64,000 nucleotides of DNA from Pycnopodia helianthoides (GCA_032158295.1 CM063255.1:13730094-13794093); one strand, 5' to 3'. Counted from the first letter of the stretch, positions 1 through 35,943 are shown. Notes: a model not told the origin generated them from the letters alone. Program-made: numbers and translations.

Positions 1-256
1 GTCTTTAATTTACTGGTTCTAGGCATGGAATTCACCGAAGGCCACGGAGGCCATGGCCTCTGTTGCCCCTGGTCTTGGCCTTGGTGTCCCTTTTCCATTG
101 ATTTTCCAATGAAAGTGCCCTCTGCAAAATGAACATGGCCTTGCCTTCTCAAATATAAACAGGCCTGCAGGTCAGCAAACTGGTTGGAGTTCCCTTAGGG
201 ATGTGGGGTAAGGGGTTGTGGGGTATCATAAGTTCAAACTTGAACATCCATCTTAC

Positions 257-23594
<23,338 letters not shown>

Positions 23595-26160
23595 TTTAGA
23601 GCCGTCTTTGGAGCGAAAATGGATAGTTGCAACCCTGGAACTGTGGAACGAGGTGGAGTTCTCTCACACTGTCTCACTCTCAGATCATGTTTACATTGAA
23701 CCTCTGGTGGAAGTTGACCCTAATATTCAATTTTTGTTTTCCTTGCGTGTTAAAGGCAAACAAGGACGGGCTGCATGGAAAGGGGCGTGTCTTTCTCCAA
23801 TTTAAAGATTACTGGATGGGGGCTTGATCTACGATTTCCCGAAAACGCTTTATAATATCATTATACTTAAAAATTAATCAATCTTAACTGGGAAATATGA
23901 GGACAAAATATTTATTTAAAAAATTAACTTTATCGCGATAGAAAACTCGATGAATTTTCCTTCAAGGATGAAGGATGGAGGTAGAATTCTCTAAATGATC
24001 CAAGTTCCAGACAGACACTTAAATAAGTATTACCAAATTGTTAATTTATTTTATTGTGCCCATGGTGTCTGAGAGATGGGCAGTAAACCTATCAAAAAGA
24101 CATGGGGTGGGCAGTAATTAAGTAACCGAATGGCAACCTAGAAATTGAAAAAGATCACAGAGAACGGAAGACAGAGACAGAAGAGAAGATGGAATGACGA
24201 AATTTAAGAAAACATACACAACAAACAAGACAACTTGGACCAGCTTTATCCAACCATAGAGCAAGGAACAATGTGCGAACATCCCCTGATCTTTTTGGGG
24301 ATGATGATGTCAGTATAGATGTGATGATCGATGATGATGATGATGATGATCTGACGAGGACTGGCCTCTACCGCCCTAGGAGAAAAATAATACTCTCAAA
24401 TACCGGCACATGTGTTTTTATCATGAGATCATCAGCAGCTGGGCGCACGTACGCAAATAGACTGGCGTAGTCAAATGTGTGATAATTTACGCAATGATAA
24501 ATGGGTCCGATACTAGACTTTAAATAATTATGCATCCACCCAATCAGAAGTCAGAAAAAAACTTATTCAGATTCCATTATTGAGTCCTCGTTCCGATCAA
24601 ACCATTATAGAGCAAGGACCAGACCATGCATGGAACCTAACGGAGATAGAGCATAGAGAAAGGACCGATAGAGCAAGGACCGGACCATGTAACCATGGAA
24701 GAAGAAAAAGTATTTTCCTTCCTCCATGATCGATGGAACCATAGAGTAAGGACAGAGAACCGAACGGAGACTCTACACAAGGTTGTCCTTTGAGAAAAAC
24801 CCAAGGATCTTTGCGAAACGCAGGTTTCACTTCAGGCTCTAAAAGATTTGTAAGCCGGTAACTCAAATGCGACGTTTTGAAAATACCACATTTAGGAAGC
24901 CTGTTAATTTTAGTACGCCGTTTCGAAAATTCTACTTTTGGTGATAATTTTCAAGGACTTAAGGCTGAAATTTAAAGCTGGGCTGAAAAAGCATGTCTTA
25001 AGCATTCATAAACTGCTTGAAATTGTTCAAAGGACCAAGGGGTTTTCAAAATATGATGGTTTGAATATCAGGAAAATTGCTCTAAATTTTTCAAAAGGTC
25101 AAAGGTCATTCTTTGTTTTTCTTTATACAGACAATGGCACCGAGCAAATTGCCAAATAATACCATTTTAAAATCATAACTCCATATAACTTTATTTGATG
25201 GCTTTCATACTTGGCACAATTATAATGCATACACTCCTTTGTAAAAATATATATATTTGGAATGTTTAAAATTAATATTTGTGCCAAATTTGCATATTTA
25301 ATTAGTAAAATCACCAATAAATAACATACTTGTAGCACTGATGGGACTATTTTGGTGAATATTATGCTACAAAAGCAATAAACATGTATCAATTTGCCAC
25401 CAATTAGCAACTTGTTTTACAACAATGTATACAATTATACATTTGTGCCTAATTTGCATATATAATTAGTGAAATTGTCAATAAATGGTCTATTTGTAGA
25501 TTAAGGTTGGCTATTTTGGTGATTATTCTACATTTTATGCTACATTAGCAATATATTATCAATTAGCGACTTGTTTACAACAATGTAGAACAGATAATAC
25601 TGACTAATTTGCATAATTAATTAATCCCCCCAAAACTTAACTTACAAATCCTCATGTTGTTTTACAGTTGAAATATTTTATTGATGGCCAGTCCTTTGTG
25701 CATTGTATTTAAGAAAGAAATCCTTTTCTATGAAGACTGAAACGATGTTTTTCTGATTTGCACATTAATTACAGTTTACATTAATTGTAAATAAATATCA
25801 GTCATGTTCGTCCAGTGTGAGAAAATGCATAGAATTATCAACAACATACTGGCTGAAACATATTGATCAACATTTTTTTCCAGCTTTTTTCTTAATTAAC
25901 AAGTCATAACGAAAGTTTGGAGAATGTAATTATACATGTACTCAATTAGCAAAACAAAATCCTGCAAAATATCACAAACAATGAACTTGCACTTTACCTG
26001 ATAAAACACTGTTTACAAGTTAAATTCTGCTTCATACATGTAATGTTTGTCAACTTAAGATACATGTACATGTACCTACAGCTTGAATCAGAAGTTCACA
26101 ATTCACAGTGGAAGTTGGTCCACTCTTGATAAAAGGGAACACTTGTAACAAAACACAAAA
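23595..26160. other. PFK 5' flank, no gene recognised
   Basis: Probably contains the PFK 5' UTR and promoter, but no convincing TATA box or start motif was found. It holds a (GAT)n run at 24295-24350, a degenerate repeat of ATAGAGCAAGGACC (24255-24760) and AT-rich sequence after 25180. Confidence 0.6.
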
Positions 26161-26897
26161 TGTCACTGCAGCAGTTTGTGCAGTGAGAAATGCTTATTTT
26201 CATTTCTTACCTTTAAGTTGCAATTAATATGTACCCAGTTTACAGTGCATGACCTTTCAGTCAGGTAGCTAGTGACAGTGCATAAAGGTCATCCTGTGTA
26301 TGCCAATGAGGTCAACTCCCCTAACAGCCCCCACACAGAGTGCATGTGGGTGTTATGTTACATGTAGCCTTGTTTTCCACATCTACAGTATTCCATTGTG
26401 CAGCCATTTTACATTACATGTGGTTGTTTTAACACGATAGTTCCAACCCTTCAGAAGTATTATTCAAGTTCTCTAAAAGTTCATCCAGAGTAGAAAGCCC
26501 AATTCGGTAAGCTTATTTTTCTCTTTATATACTACAACATTTGACTTGGAAGTTTACATGGCAAAATCATGGTTTTTAGACAAAGTTTTGCAGTCTGTTT
26601 TGACACTTTATTATAATCAATGTTCTTGACATAGTTTTTCCATTTAAACACATTGCTATTGTTAATTGCCAGTTCATGTATTTCCATGTATCTTATTATT
26701 GTTTATGTTTTGTATTAAATTACAGATTGTATCTTGACCATTGAAACACAAGCCAGTTTGACAAGTGTCTTCCTGCTTCAGTTGAACTCAGTTGAAGTTG
26801 TTATTTTGGTTATGAATATTCAATCTTTTGGGTGCTAGAGACTGTAAAAAGTTTGACGAAACTCCTTGGTATTTAAGTAAATGCCAAGGCAGTCACA
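26161..26897 (+). repeat. 5' LTR of BEL/Pao element
   Basis: 737 bases, about 92 longer than the 3' LTR. Contains TCTTTATATACTAC as a possible promoter. The extra sequence lies between two CTT-ending stretches near 26693 and 26775. Confidence 0.9.
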
Positions 26898-27873
26898 ATA
26901 CAATCGAAGCTTGACTGTACTACCTGAGTGGATAACTGTAGTAACATCATGTCACGTTCAAATGATTCATCATCGGAAGTGTGTTTTCCGAAACAATCAA
27001 AGTCAATCAGATCACATGGAAGTTCCCGCACACAATCTACATCAGCCTCGGTTAGATCCGCTAAAATGGAGCTTGCCAGGCAGGAAGTGGAACTCAAAGT
27101 TAAGCTTGAATTCGCAGAAAAAGAAAAATTTCTGAAGCTTCGTGAGCTGGAAGAAGAAAAGCAGTTTGAAGGGGAAAGAATAGAGCGTGATTTGAGGAGG
27201 GAGATATTTGAGATGGAGAGGCAACTGGCAGAGAACCGTGCTGCGGCAGATGTGTTCACCAAATTTGAAGCCGAATCTTGCAACCCTGAGTTGATTGATG
27301 TGCCGGTTGACACCAGCCATACATGTGTAATCTGAGGAAGTTCCTCAATGCAGAGAATGCTGACCCTGTACATGCAAGTGAAAGCCCATCAGCACCAGTT
27401 CCAAATACTCCACTGAACCCCTTCGCAGAGCCCTTCCAAAATGACGATACTGTTCAACCATTTCCTTATCAAGATCCGACGCTAGTCAACAAAAACTCTC
27501 CGACCCAACATCACAGTTCGCAGGATGGCTGGAGCATGATAGCCACTTCACTGGAGAAGGTGATCAGCCAATTAGCAGAAAAAAAGTATTCAACAAGGTA
27601 AAGTAAACAAACGACTTGCGGTCAAGCCAACTACCAAAAATGAATGTTCCGGTCTTTGTGGGAAAGCCACTTCACTATCCGTTATGGCAGAATGCCTTCA
27701 ATGCCCTCATTGATTCAAAGCCATTAGACGTGGACACAAAGCTCAACTATTTGAATCAATACGTATCAGGAAAACCGAGGCAAGTCGTTGAGCACTATAT
27801 GGTGTCGTTGAGCACCAAGTTAAAGAGTGTAAGGACCGACGTAAGTGTGAAACATGTTCTGGTAGTCACTTGA
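26898..27873 (+). pseudogene. BEL/Pao gag remnant
   Basis: Three frame-shifted pieces. First comes a charged coiled-coil segment rich in EK/EE around 27065-27240. Then a low-complexity linker. Then the Pao gag core start (MNVPVFVGKPLHYPLWQ). Only the second half of the zinc knuckle (CETCSGSHLTSLH, in another frame) remains. A 12-base direct repeat, GTCGTTGAGCAC at 27784 and 27804, marks the missing part. Confidence 0.85.
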
Positions 27874-28891
27874 CCAGTCTCCATCGCAACAATACGAGAC
27901 AACAGCCGGTGAAATCTAAAGATGAGGAAGTAAAGGTTGCTAAGGATGAAAGTACGTCACACTGCCCAACAGTTTGTGCCCGTCCTCATCAGAATGGTGA
28001 AGGTGATCACTGTATGATTATCCCTGTGATAGTTCGACCAAAGAACAACCCGACTAAAGAGTCCCTTGAATATGCAGATCTTGATGATCAATCCAATAGC
28101 TGTTTCGTGAGCAAGAGTCTTTGTGATCGACTAAATATTCAAGGACCAGAGACCCAGCTGCTGCTGACAACGATGCAAGAGCGCAATGCATGCATTACAA
28201 GCAACCGAATCCTCGGTTTAGAAGTACTTGACATCTCCAGAGAACATGCTGTTGACCTCCTTCAAGCGTGATGAGATCCCTGCCAAATCTTCCCAAATTC
28301 CGAAGCCTGATGTGGTCAAGCAGTGGCGCCATCTTGAGCCTATAGCCCGGAAACTGATGCCGTTTAATCCAAATGTGAAGATTTCCCTGCTGATAGGCAG
28401 CAACTGCCCCAGAGTTCTCCGTCCCAGAGAAATCATCGCGGGAGGAGAGGATGATCCGTACGGTCAGAAATCGATACTAGGCTGGGGTGTAAGCGGCCGT
28501 GTGTGTAGATCCCCTGAAGTTAGTGATGACAGTGTCTGCAACAAAATGGTCTCAGCTGAAGTCTACCCTCACTTTGTGTATGGCACAAAAGTAAAAGAAG
28601 TTTTTGATGCTGAGAAAGTACTGCGAGTACTCGAATCAGATTCCAGATGAGCGCCAAAAACAAGCCATACTCGGTGCAAACTTCATCAGAATTCTTGAGA
28701 CTGGAATCAAAAAGAAACAAGAAGGCCACTACGAGATGCCTCTACCCCTGAAACAACATGTGTCTCTTCCCTACAACAGAGCACTAGCCGAAAAACGATG
28801 GCAGCAGCTAACAGCAAGGTTCAAGAAACGTCCTAAGTTCTTTGAAGATTATTGTGTCTTCATGAAAGACGTCATTCAAAATTGTGCTTAG
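27870..28891 (+). pseudogene. BEL/Pao aspartic protease and RT leader, broken
   Basis: Protease residues LDDQSNSCFVSKSL fit the DDQS active-site pattern of peptidase family A17. Following pieces change frame near 28240 and 28610. The segment IGSNCPRVLRPREIIAGG and LGWGVSG-type sequence is characteristic of Pao polyproteins. Confidence 0.85.
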
Positions 28892-28930
28892 CAAGTTCCT
28901 TCCGAACATCTTGAGGTTCGAGACGGCAAG

Positions 28931-30283
28931 GTGAACTACGTTCCCCACACAGATGTGTACCATCCTAAGAAGCCAGACAAAATCCGCATGGTTTTTGACT
29001 GTTCTGCTCAGTACAAGGGAGTATCCCTCAATGACCACTTAGTGCAAGGTCCTGACTTGATGAATGGCTTGGTGGGAATCTTGTGCAGATTCCACCAGGA
29101 AGAAGTGGCCATCATGACTGACATCAAAGGAATGTTCCACCAGTTCTTTGTATCTGAAGAAAATCGAGATCTTCGCTTTCTGTGGTGGAAAGATGGAGAC
29201 CCAAATAACAAGGTTGTAGACTACCAGATGAAAGTTCATCTGTTCGGTGCAGTCAGTTCCCCTGGTTGCGCAAACTTTGGTCTTAAGCGAGCAGCTGATG
29301 ATGGTGAAGAGGAGTTTGGGCAGCAGGCTGCCAACTTCATTAGAAACGACTTCTATGTTGACGATGGCCTGAAGTCAGTAGCCACAGTGAAGGAAGCAAT
29401 CGATCTGATCCATGCCAGCAAAAGCCTATGCGCAAGTGCAGGGTTGAAGCTGCACAAAATTCTGTCCATTAAGAAGGAAGTGCTTGAATCCGTTCCTGCT
29501 GATGAAAGAACAACTGGAGTTAAAGATCTTGATCTTCATGTAGATCCACTCCCTCTGGAGCGAGTACTTGGAGTCACATGGTGCGTTGAAAGCGACACTT
29601 TCCAGTTTCGTATAGAATTACGAGATCGCCCAATCACTCGTCGTGGTATTCTTTCGACAGTCAGCTCGATCTACGACCCCAATGGCTATGTAGCACCCGT
29701 GACACTGAAGGGTAAGCAGATCCTTCAGCAGATGTGTCGTGATAAGCTTGGATGGGATAACCCAATCCCAGAGAGTCTTTGTCCACAGTGGGAGAAATGG
29801 CGTCTTGATTGTGTTCATCTGGAACAGCTGAAGATACAACGATCCTTCAAACCAGAAAACTTTGGTAGTATCAAGGATGCAGAGCTTCATCACTTCTCCG
29901 ATGCTAGCGAGGAAGGATATGGCCAATGTTCTTATCTCCGTCTTGTGAATGAAACTGGAATAGTTCATTGCTCCTTCGTCATGGGAAAAGCAAGGGTGAC
30001 CCCACTGAAGCATGTGACCATCCCAAGACTGGAGTTGGCTGCAGCAACCATGTCTGCAGAAACGATTGAGTTTTTACGTACCAAGCTTTCTTATCGGAAC
30101 ATGAAGGAGTTATTCTGGACTGATAGTAAAATTGTTCTTGGATATGTGACCAATGAATCCAAAAGGTTCAACGTGTATGTTGCAACGTGTATGTACAGCA
30201 AATTCGCAACGCAATTGATCCTAGTTCCTGGCAGTATGTTAACACACACTGCAATCCCGCTGATGAAGCTTCCCGTGGCTTGA
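28931..30283 (+). pseudogene. BEL/Pao reverse transcriptase and RNase H
   Basis: Longest open piece, 450 residues. Starts with VPHTDVYHPKKPDKIRMVFD, has MTDIKGMFHQF and the catalytic NDFYVDDGLKS, then the connection and RNase H (HHFSDASEEGYGQCSY, FWTDSKIVLGY). It ends by frameshift just after the RNase H domain. Confidence 0.95.
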
Positions 30284-31170
30284 CTGCTGAACAGTTAGTG
30301 AATAAATCTTGTTGGTTGACTGGACCAGAGTTTCTTCAGCAAGACGGTGCATACCAAAGCCCACAAGTAGAAATGCCAAAGCTCGATGAGACAGATCCTG
30401 AGGTGAAGAAAGCTGTAGTTTGCGTGACACGTGTTTTGGATGCTAACAACAAGTTCCCTGATCATTTTGAGAAGTCACGATTTGATCGGTTCTCCAGTTG
30501 GCATCATGCAAAGAAGGCTGTGGCTATATGTCTGAAGTTCAAGACGAGACTTCACCAAAGAAATCTCCAAGGTGTGTCTAAGGTGGTTGACATTCATCCA
30601 TCACCAAGAGTAATCATCCAGGTGTCTGAGATGAAGAAAGCAGAGATAGAAATTCTCAAGAAAGTCCAGTATGAACACTTCAAGAATGAAGTTGAAATTC
30701 TCCAACAGCTCGGAACAGGAGAGTTCACAACAAGAGAGTTAGCTCGGAAGCGTAACCAGAGCCTCAAAGCGACTAGTTCTCTCTTCAGACTTGACCCATT
30801 CCTTGACGATGCTGGTTTGATTCGAGTAGGTGGACGGATTGAAAAAGCCAACGTGTCATCAGAGCTGAAACATCCAGTCATCTTGCCTCGCAGAGATAAC
30901 ATCACTGAGTTAGTGATAAGGCATCACCATGAGAAAGTGCATCACATGGGTAGATGTGCTACACACAACGAGATGCGCCAGAGAGGGTACTGGGTGATTG
31001 GAGGATCAGCAGCAGTTTCAAGCTACATTGCTTCATGTGTGACATGTCGTAAGCTCCGTAGGCCACTGCAGAAGCAAAAAATGGCCGAGTTACCAGAGGA
31101 CCGACTTCAACCTTCAAAATTAACACACCGCACTCAAGTCACATGGGTGGTGTATGGGAGAGGCAGATAG
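30187..31170 (+). pseudogene. BEL/Pao integrase N-terminus, catalytic core deleted
   Basis: The zinc-binding domain is clear (VIRHHHEKVHHMG, then CVTCRKLRRPL). After ELPEDRLQPSK the sequence jumps at about 31115-31135 to the far end of the integrase in another frame, so the DDE core of roughly 140 residues is absent. Confidence 0.9.
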
Positions 31171-31454
31171 GCACGGTACGTAGTATTCTTTCATCTCTTT
31201 TCCTGAAGTCTGGAAGTCAACTGGACGATGAAGCCTAACGAACCCTTATGACCGAGATAGAATGCATCATTAACTCAAGGCCTCTCACAACTGACAATCT
31301 GTGTTGTCCAGGATGCCCCGGAACCGCTAACTCCAAACCACTTGCTTACTATGAAGCCCAAGATTGTACTGCCCCCGCCTGGAAGATTCCAGAAGGAAGC
31401 TTGTACTCGCACAAGTGGTAGAAAAGAGTACAGTATCTAGCTAACGAGTTCTGG

Positions 31455-31796
31455 GTGAGATGGAGGAAAGAGTTTTTGCACAACCTACAGGAGCGCAAGA
31501 AGTGGACCAAGCCCGAGCGGAACATTCAGAAAGGAGACGTTGTCATATCCAAGGAGACTGACACAACCCATAACCAGTGGCCCCTTGCTCGAGTGATCGA
31601 TACGTATCCTAGTAAAGACGACAAGGTGAGGACCGTCAAGCTGTTGATGGCAGATGGTGAACGTGACAGCGCCCTCCATCTATCCTCGATAGACCAATTC
31701 ACAAGTTGGTACTCTTGGTCCCTACCCAGGACAAATGTCTACTTCAGAAGACCAGAGACGTCCCCGACAAAGAACCAACGCAGACCACTACCTTGA
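31455..31796 (+). pseudogene. BEL/Pao polyprotein C-terminal domain
   Basis: WRKEFLHNLQERKKW followed by GDVVISKETDTTHNQWPLAR is the usual domain after Pao integrase (DUF5641-like). It is open but separated from upstream pol by stops. Confidence 0.85.
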
Positions 31797-31899
31797 CTGA
31801 GTAAACTGTTTACCGTAAGATTGATAAGCTATGGCTTAAAAGGTCCTTACTGATGTTGCGCTAAGTGTATAACTGATGCTGCGCACAGTTGAGGAGCCA

Positions 31900-32544
31900 T
31901 GTCACTGCAGCAGTTTATGCAGTGAGAAATGCTTATTTTCATTTCTTACCTTTAAGTTGCAATTAATATGTACCCATTTTACAGTGCATGACCTTTCAGT
32001 CAGGTAGCTAGTGACAGTGCATAAAGGTCATCCTGTGTATGCCAATGAGGTCAACTCCCCTCACAGCCCCCACACAGAGTGCATGTGGGTGTTATGTTAC
32101 ATGTAGCCTTGTTTGCCACATCTACAGTATTCCATTGTGCAGCCATTTTACATTACATGTGGTTGTTTTAACACGATAGTTCCAACCCTTCAGAAGTATT
32201 ATTCAAGTTCTCTATAAGTTCATCCAGAGTAGAAAGCCCAATTTGGTAAGCTTATTTTTCTCTTTATATACTACAACATTTGACTTGGAAGTTTACATGG
32301 CAAAATCATGGTTAGACGAAGTTTTGCAGTCTGTTTCGACACTTTATTATGATCAATGTTCTTGACATAGTTTTTCCATTTGAACACATTGCTATTGTTA
32401 ATTGCCAGTTCATGTATTTCCATGTATCTTCCTGCTTCAGTTCTCTGTTATTTTGGTTATGAATATTCAATCTTTTGGGTGCTAGAGACTGTAAAAAGTA
32501 TGACGAAACTCCTTGGTATTTAAGCAAATGCCAAGGCAGCCACA
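31900..32544 (+). repeat. 3' LTR of BEL/Pao element
   Basis: 645 bases, highly similar to the 5' LTR except for an internal deletion near 32429 and scattered substitutions, showing the insertion is not very recent. Confidence 0.9.
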
Positions 32545-32666
32545 CATAACAACATCATTTTCTGTTATCTTTGTTTTTGGCGTTTTGGCACAAAGTTGTG
32601 ATACAACAAATTAACTTTTTGACTGGCCCCAGTGACCTTGTTTTAAAAAAATAAATTTAAAAAAAT

Positions 32667-32935
32667 AAAAATTGTGGTGCTTATATAGCGCTTTCCATCG
32701 TATCAACAATCTCAAAGCGCTTTACAATATTATTCCCCCGTTCATCAGGCCATGGGACCACGCGGCAGCCGATTTTCAGCGCTCATCGAACCTCGACCCT
32801 CACAGGTACCCATTTATACCCCTGGGTGAAGAGAAGCAATTTTAGCAAAGTGTCTTGCTCAAGGACACAAGCGTCATGACCGGGACTCGAACCCACACCC
32901 CGATGACTAAACCACCAGAACTTGAATCCGAAGCT
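32667..32935 (-). mobile_element. SINE-1 copy truncating a coiled-coil gene
   Basis: On the minus strand it starts within the tRNA-like head (CTTCGGATTCAAGTTCTGG), has GGGTTCGAGTCCCGGTC, and ends CGCTATATAAGCACCACAAT. It directly follows the last codons of the broken gene at 32936. Confidence 0.85.
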
Positions 32936-34288
32936 CTTTTTCATGGCAAGTCCTACTTCAATGTCAGCCAGTACTTTTGCTTCCGTTATGAGTTTGGAGA
33001 TTGTGGAGATGGAAGCAAGTCGCCCAATGTCTATTGTTGTGAGTTTTGATATTGTGGCTTGTATAACTTTGCCAACTTTACTCATGGCGATGTTCATGGT
33101 CAGTAGCTCCATTATAAGCTCTCGTATCCAATTGGTATACTTCCCATCAGCGAAAGTGACTGTTTTCTCATCTTGACAGAGAACAAGACATTCTTCCAAT
33201 TCCCTCACCCGCTGGGTAAGTGTGTCAATTCGCTTCTCATAAGCAAGAACATCGGAGTCCAGTGAAGTAGCAGCTTGCTTTACTTGCAGTCTCACGGTTC
33301 TGTACCTGACTTTTTTAATTAGGCTTCTTTTAGTTTGTTTCAACTGTAGGCCTACTAATTCGTCATGAGCTAATTTTGATTCGTTTAGTTTTAATAGCTT
33401 GTGTCTGTTGAAGCTTCTCTTCAAGTTTTGTGAGAGCAGAAGCAGATTTCGCCTTCTCCGACTTCAGATGTTCGATCTCTTTATCTCTTCTTTGAATTCG
33501 TTTGTTTACATTTCTTGCACTTAACTTTGATAGTTTACTATTGGCTGTTGCCATTTTGTTTTCAAGACTTTCCAGCTGCTTTGATTTAGCTTCACATACA
33601 GTTTTGTATAAAGTCAGTTCGTCATTCATTGGATTGAACTTGGCCTGCACTTCTTCAAAACTGGTGAGTATTGTTTCATTCTGTTCTTTTAGGGTGGTCA
33701 GTTCATTGTTTACATCATCGATAGCCTGTTGCATTTCCTTAATTTGTTTACTTTTAGCTTCTACCTCTTTTGACACTTGTGCTGTTCCTTCCTCTTTTGC
33801 TGCCAATTCCTCTTTCAAAGAAGCAACTGTCAGCTCGGATACGCATGCAGCTTTTTGACAACTGTTTTTTTCTGTGCTCGTTCTGCATCTAAAGCCTCTT
33901 TAAGATGCCTTTTTCTTGGGGTATCCACTTCTTTTCTTGCCCTTTCCCTAACTAGTTGAAACTCACTCTCATGCAAATTGAACAAGCTTTGTTCTTGAGT
34001 TTTGCCTTTTTTTTTCATTTTGCCTAATTTTCTTATCTTTTTGTTTGACAGATTTTATGAATGCAGTGACTGATTTTGTGCTTGCTTCTACATTTCCACC
34101 AAGTTTCTTTAAAATGTCAGCAACTGCTGACATCGACAGTTTGAAACTACATTTACTACCTGTAAGGTATGACAATAATTCAAGCACTAAGCCACATTTG
34201 ACGACTTGGAGAAGAGGAAGCGCCAGATGTTCATCCTTGCTGAAGTGACGTGCAGTTATCCCGGCTTTAGCAGCATATGGACCGATAT
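32936..34288 (-). pseudogene. Coiled-coil protein, main exon, frameshifted
   Basis: Not recognised as a named gene. After a TTTATTTCAG acceptor it reads IGPYAAKAGITARHFSKDEH, then SMSAVADILKKLGG. A long charged coiled coil follows (VSKEVEAKSKQIKEMQQAID and similar). It ends in a conserved-looking block with YTNWIRELIMELLTMNIAMS and ISKLITEAKVLADIEVG. The frame changes near 34035 (A9 run), near 33855 (A7 run) and near 33410. The first two could be homopolymer sequencing errors; the third is not in a homopolymer. The 3' end is lost to a SINE. From memory, similar tail blocks occur in lineage-expanded or transposon-associated proteins of echinoderms and cnidarians, but this needs a search. Confidence 0.6.
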
Positions 34289-34754
34289 CTGAAATAAAGA
34301 ATGTGACAAATACAAAAACTAATAAAAACGGATAAGCTCTTGGGTGTTTTTAACTGGGGGGGTTGACAGTTTTCTCATCTTTGCTTAAAAATGGATGGGG
34401 TTTCGGGTGGCACCATTCGGAGGGAGATCTCTTATTGAAAACCGGTTCTTTTTAGCCGAAGAACCACTCTTCTTCCAAGAGAAGATTTCTTTCCGCATGG
34501 TGTTACCCATGATTTTGTTTACTTTTATTAAAATAATAATAAATGGATCCCCAGATCTTATGTATTGTGAATTTTATTATATTCCAGCACTGCAGAGTTG
34601 TTAAGCAAGTTTGATACTACTTCTAATTCTTAATGTTTAAACTTGCACATAAACCAATAAAAGCAATTGGATTACATAATACAAATTACTTAGTAAACCG
34701 AGTTGGTGTCTGTCTGTCAGTACTACTACCTTTTAAAAGTAAAGTATTGCATAC

Positions 34755-34862
34755 CGGCTTGTTTCAGGCGAGTTTGGGATGATGTGGATGGCCTGTCCGT
34801 GGCACTTGCAGCATCATCTATGACCATGGGGATCTCGGAAGTGTTTGTCGAATCCAGTACAG
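34755..34862 (-). pseudogene. Upstream exon of coiled-coil gene
   Basis: Open segment VLDSTNTSEIPMVIDDAASA followed by TDRPSTSSQTRLKQA. Its donor GTATGC leaves phase 1, exactly matching the 34288 acceptor and forming an Asp codon. The T-rich acceptor is at 34863-34864. Confidence 0.5.
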
Positions 34863-34959
34863 CTAAAAAAAACCACAATCAAACATATGATGGTGATGAT
34901 GCAGAGCAAGGCGTATCTGGGTTACCTGATTTATAAAATTGAATGAATATAATAATAAA

Positions 34960-35140
34960 AAAAAATTTGAGCAAAGAAAATCTGACTGAACCGGGACTTG
35001 AACCCGAGACCTCTGGATTACCATACCAGCGCTCTTCCACCTTAGCTAACCAGCCCTTTGATGGCGTCCTTCCTAAAGTCAACTATCTTGCTCGGGTCTG
35101 GGTGCCAGTCAGAAGCCATAACCCATACGCTGCTTTATAA
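34960..35140 (-). mobile_element. SINE with Thr-like tRNA head
   Basis: Minus strand: TTAGCTAAGGTGGAAGAGCG (box A), CTGGTATGGTAATCCAG anticodon arm and GGGTTCAAGTCCCGG (box B with a good T stem). The acceptor stem does not pair, so it is tRNA-derived rather than a tRNA. Confidence 0.65.
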
Positions 35141-35240
35141 ATGAATATAATAATAAACTAAGCTGACAAGAATACTGTGATGGAAAATCAAAACGAAATA
35201 CAAATCGAATATAAAAATTGCTTAACATTATAATACACAC

Positions 35241-35378
35241 CTGCATATTGTTGGGTGTGAGAGTCAGACTGTGAGAGTCAGACGGATGAGACAATGGTGA
35301 GGGTTGCGTTTCAGTCACAAGAGGCGAGGTGCTTGTTGGTGCTGGAGAAGCTGCACTCAACTTCATGTTGTGACAGCT
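35241..35378 (-). pseudogene. Possible further exon of coiled-coil gene
   Basis: 46 codons in one open frame between TTTTTACAG and GTGTGT: Ser/Pro/Thr-rich (APTSTSPLVTETQPSPLSHP). Phase 0 at its donor does not fit the next exon, so one exon may be missing, perhaps displaced by the SINE between them. An 18-base ATG exon at 35470-35487 would join in phase 0 but is weak. Confidence 0.35.
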
Positions 35379-35943
35379 CTGTAAAAAAATGTTTACAAAA
35401 TTCATAACTTCAAAATGTAACTGTGGGACAAACCAAAACCAAAACCACAACATAAAATATCACACTCACAGCAAGAAAGTTGCACATGATATAGTAAGCC
35501 CATTTTAATCATCAGAGAAAATTTCCTAGTAGCTAAAATCACACGATAACAAAGTAGGCCTATTCGATCTTCACCATAAAGGTGTACACATGTATGTCAT
35601 ACTTTTCTTTGTTGAAAAAAAAACCAATAAAAAAAATCAACATTATTAATGTAGAAATTATTAATTGAACCATTAGTTTATATTCTGTTTACACCAAAAA
35701 CAACATATAAACATGTAAAGATGATTTTACATACCAAAAACATTTTTAAAACACGGTCCTAATCACTAAATCAGCAGTTATGAAATTCTTGCAGAAGACC
35801 CTTTTTTCACGAAATAGATTCTCAGATGCTTTTTATTGAGTTGTCGGTTTGGTATGACCGCATGTTTATGACTCTACAGTGAATGACTCTACACTGAAAC
35901 CTCTGAATCCTTATAAATAGTCCAGCATGTCTTACACTCTTCA

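Larger units (their letters stand above)
26161..32544 (+). mobile_element. Degenerate BEL/Pao LTR retrotransposon
   Basis: LTRs start TGTCACTGCAGCAG and end in CACA. The flanking pentamers CAAAA and CATAA could be a one-mismatch target duplication. The internal order is gag, aspartic protease, reverse transcriptase, RNase H, integrase and C-terminal domain, typical of Pao elements. Gag and pol are split over several frames, so this copy cannot be autonomous. Confidence 0.95.

Noticed and set aside
1..256. PFK truncated as a pseudogene because its C-terminal quarter is missing
   Set aside because: Exon 15 ends at a good donor close to the window edge, so the remaining exons simply lie outside.
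24273..24470. ORF with a run of Asp codons
   Set aside because: Produced by a (GAT)n microsatellite; no supporting context.
26873..27373. 166-codon minus-strand ORF
   Set aside because: Antisense shadow of the retrotransposon gag reading frame.
34985..35070. tRNA-Thr-like gene on the minus strand
   Set aside because: Good T stem, but the acceptor strands are not complementary and it continues into a SINE-like body.
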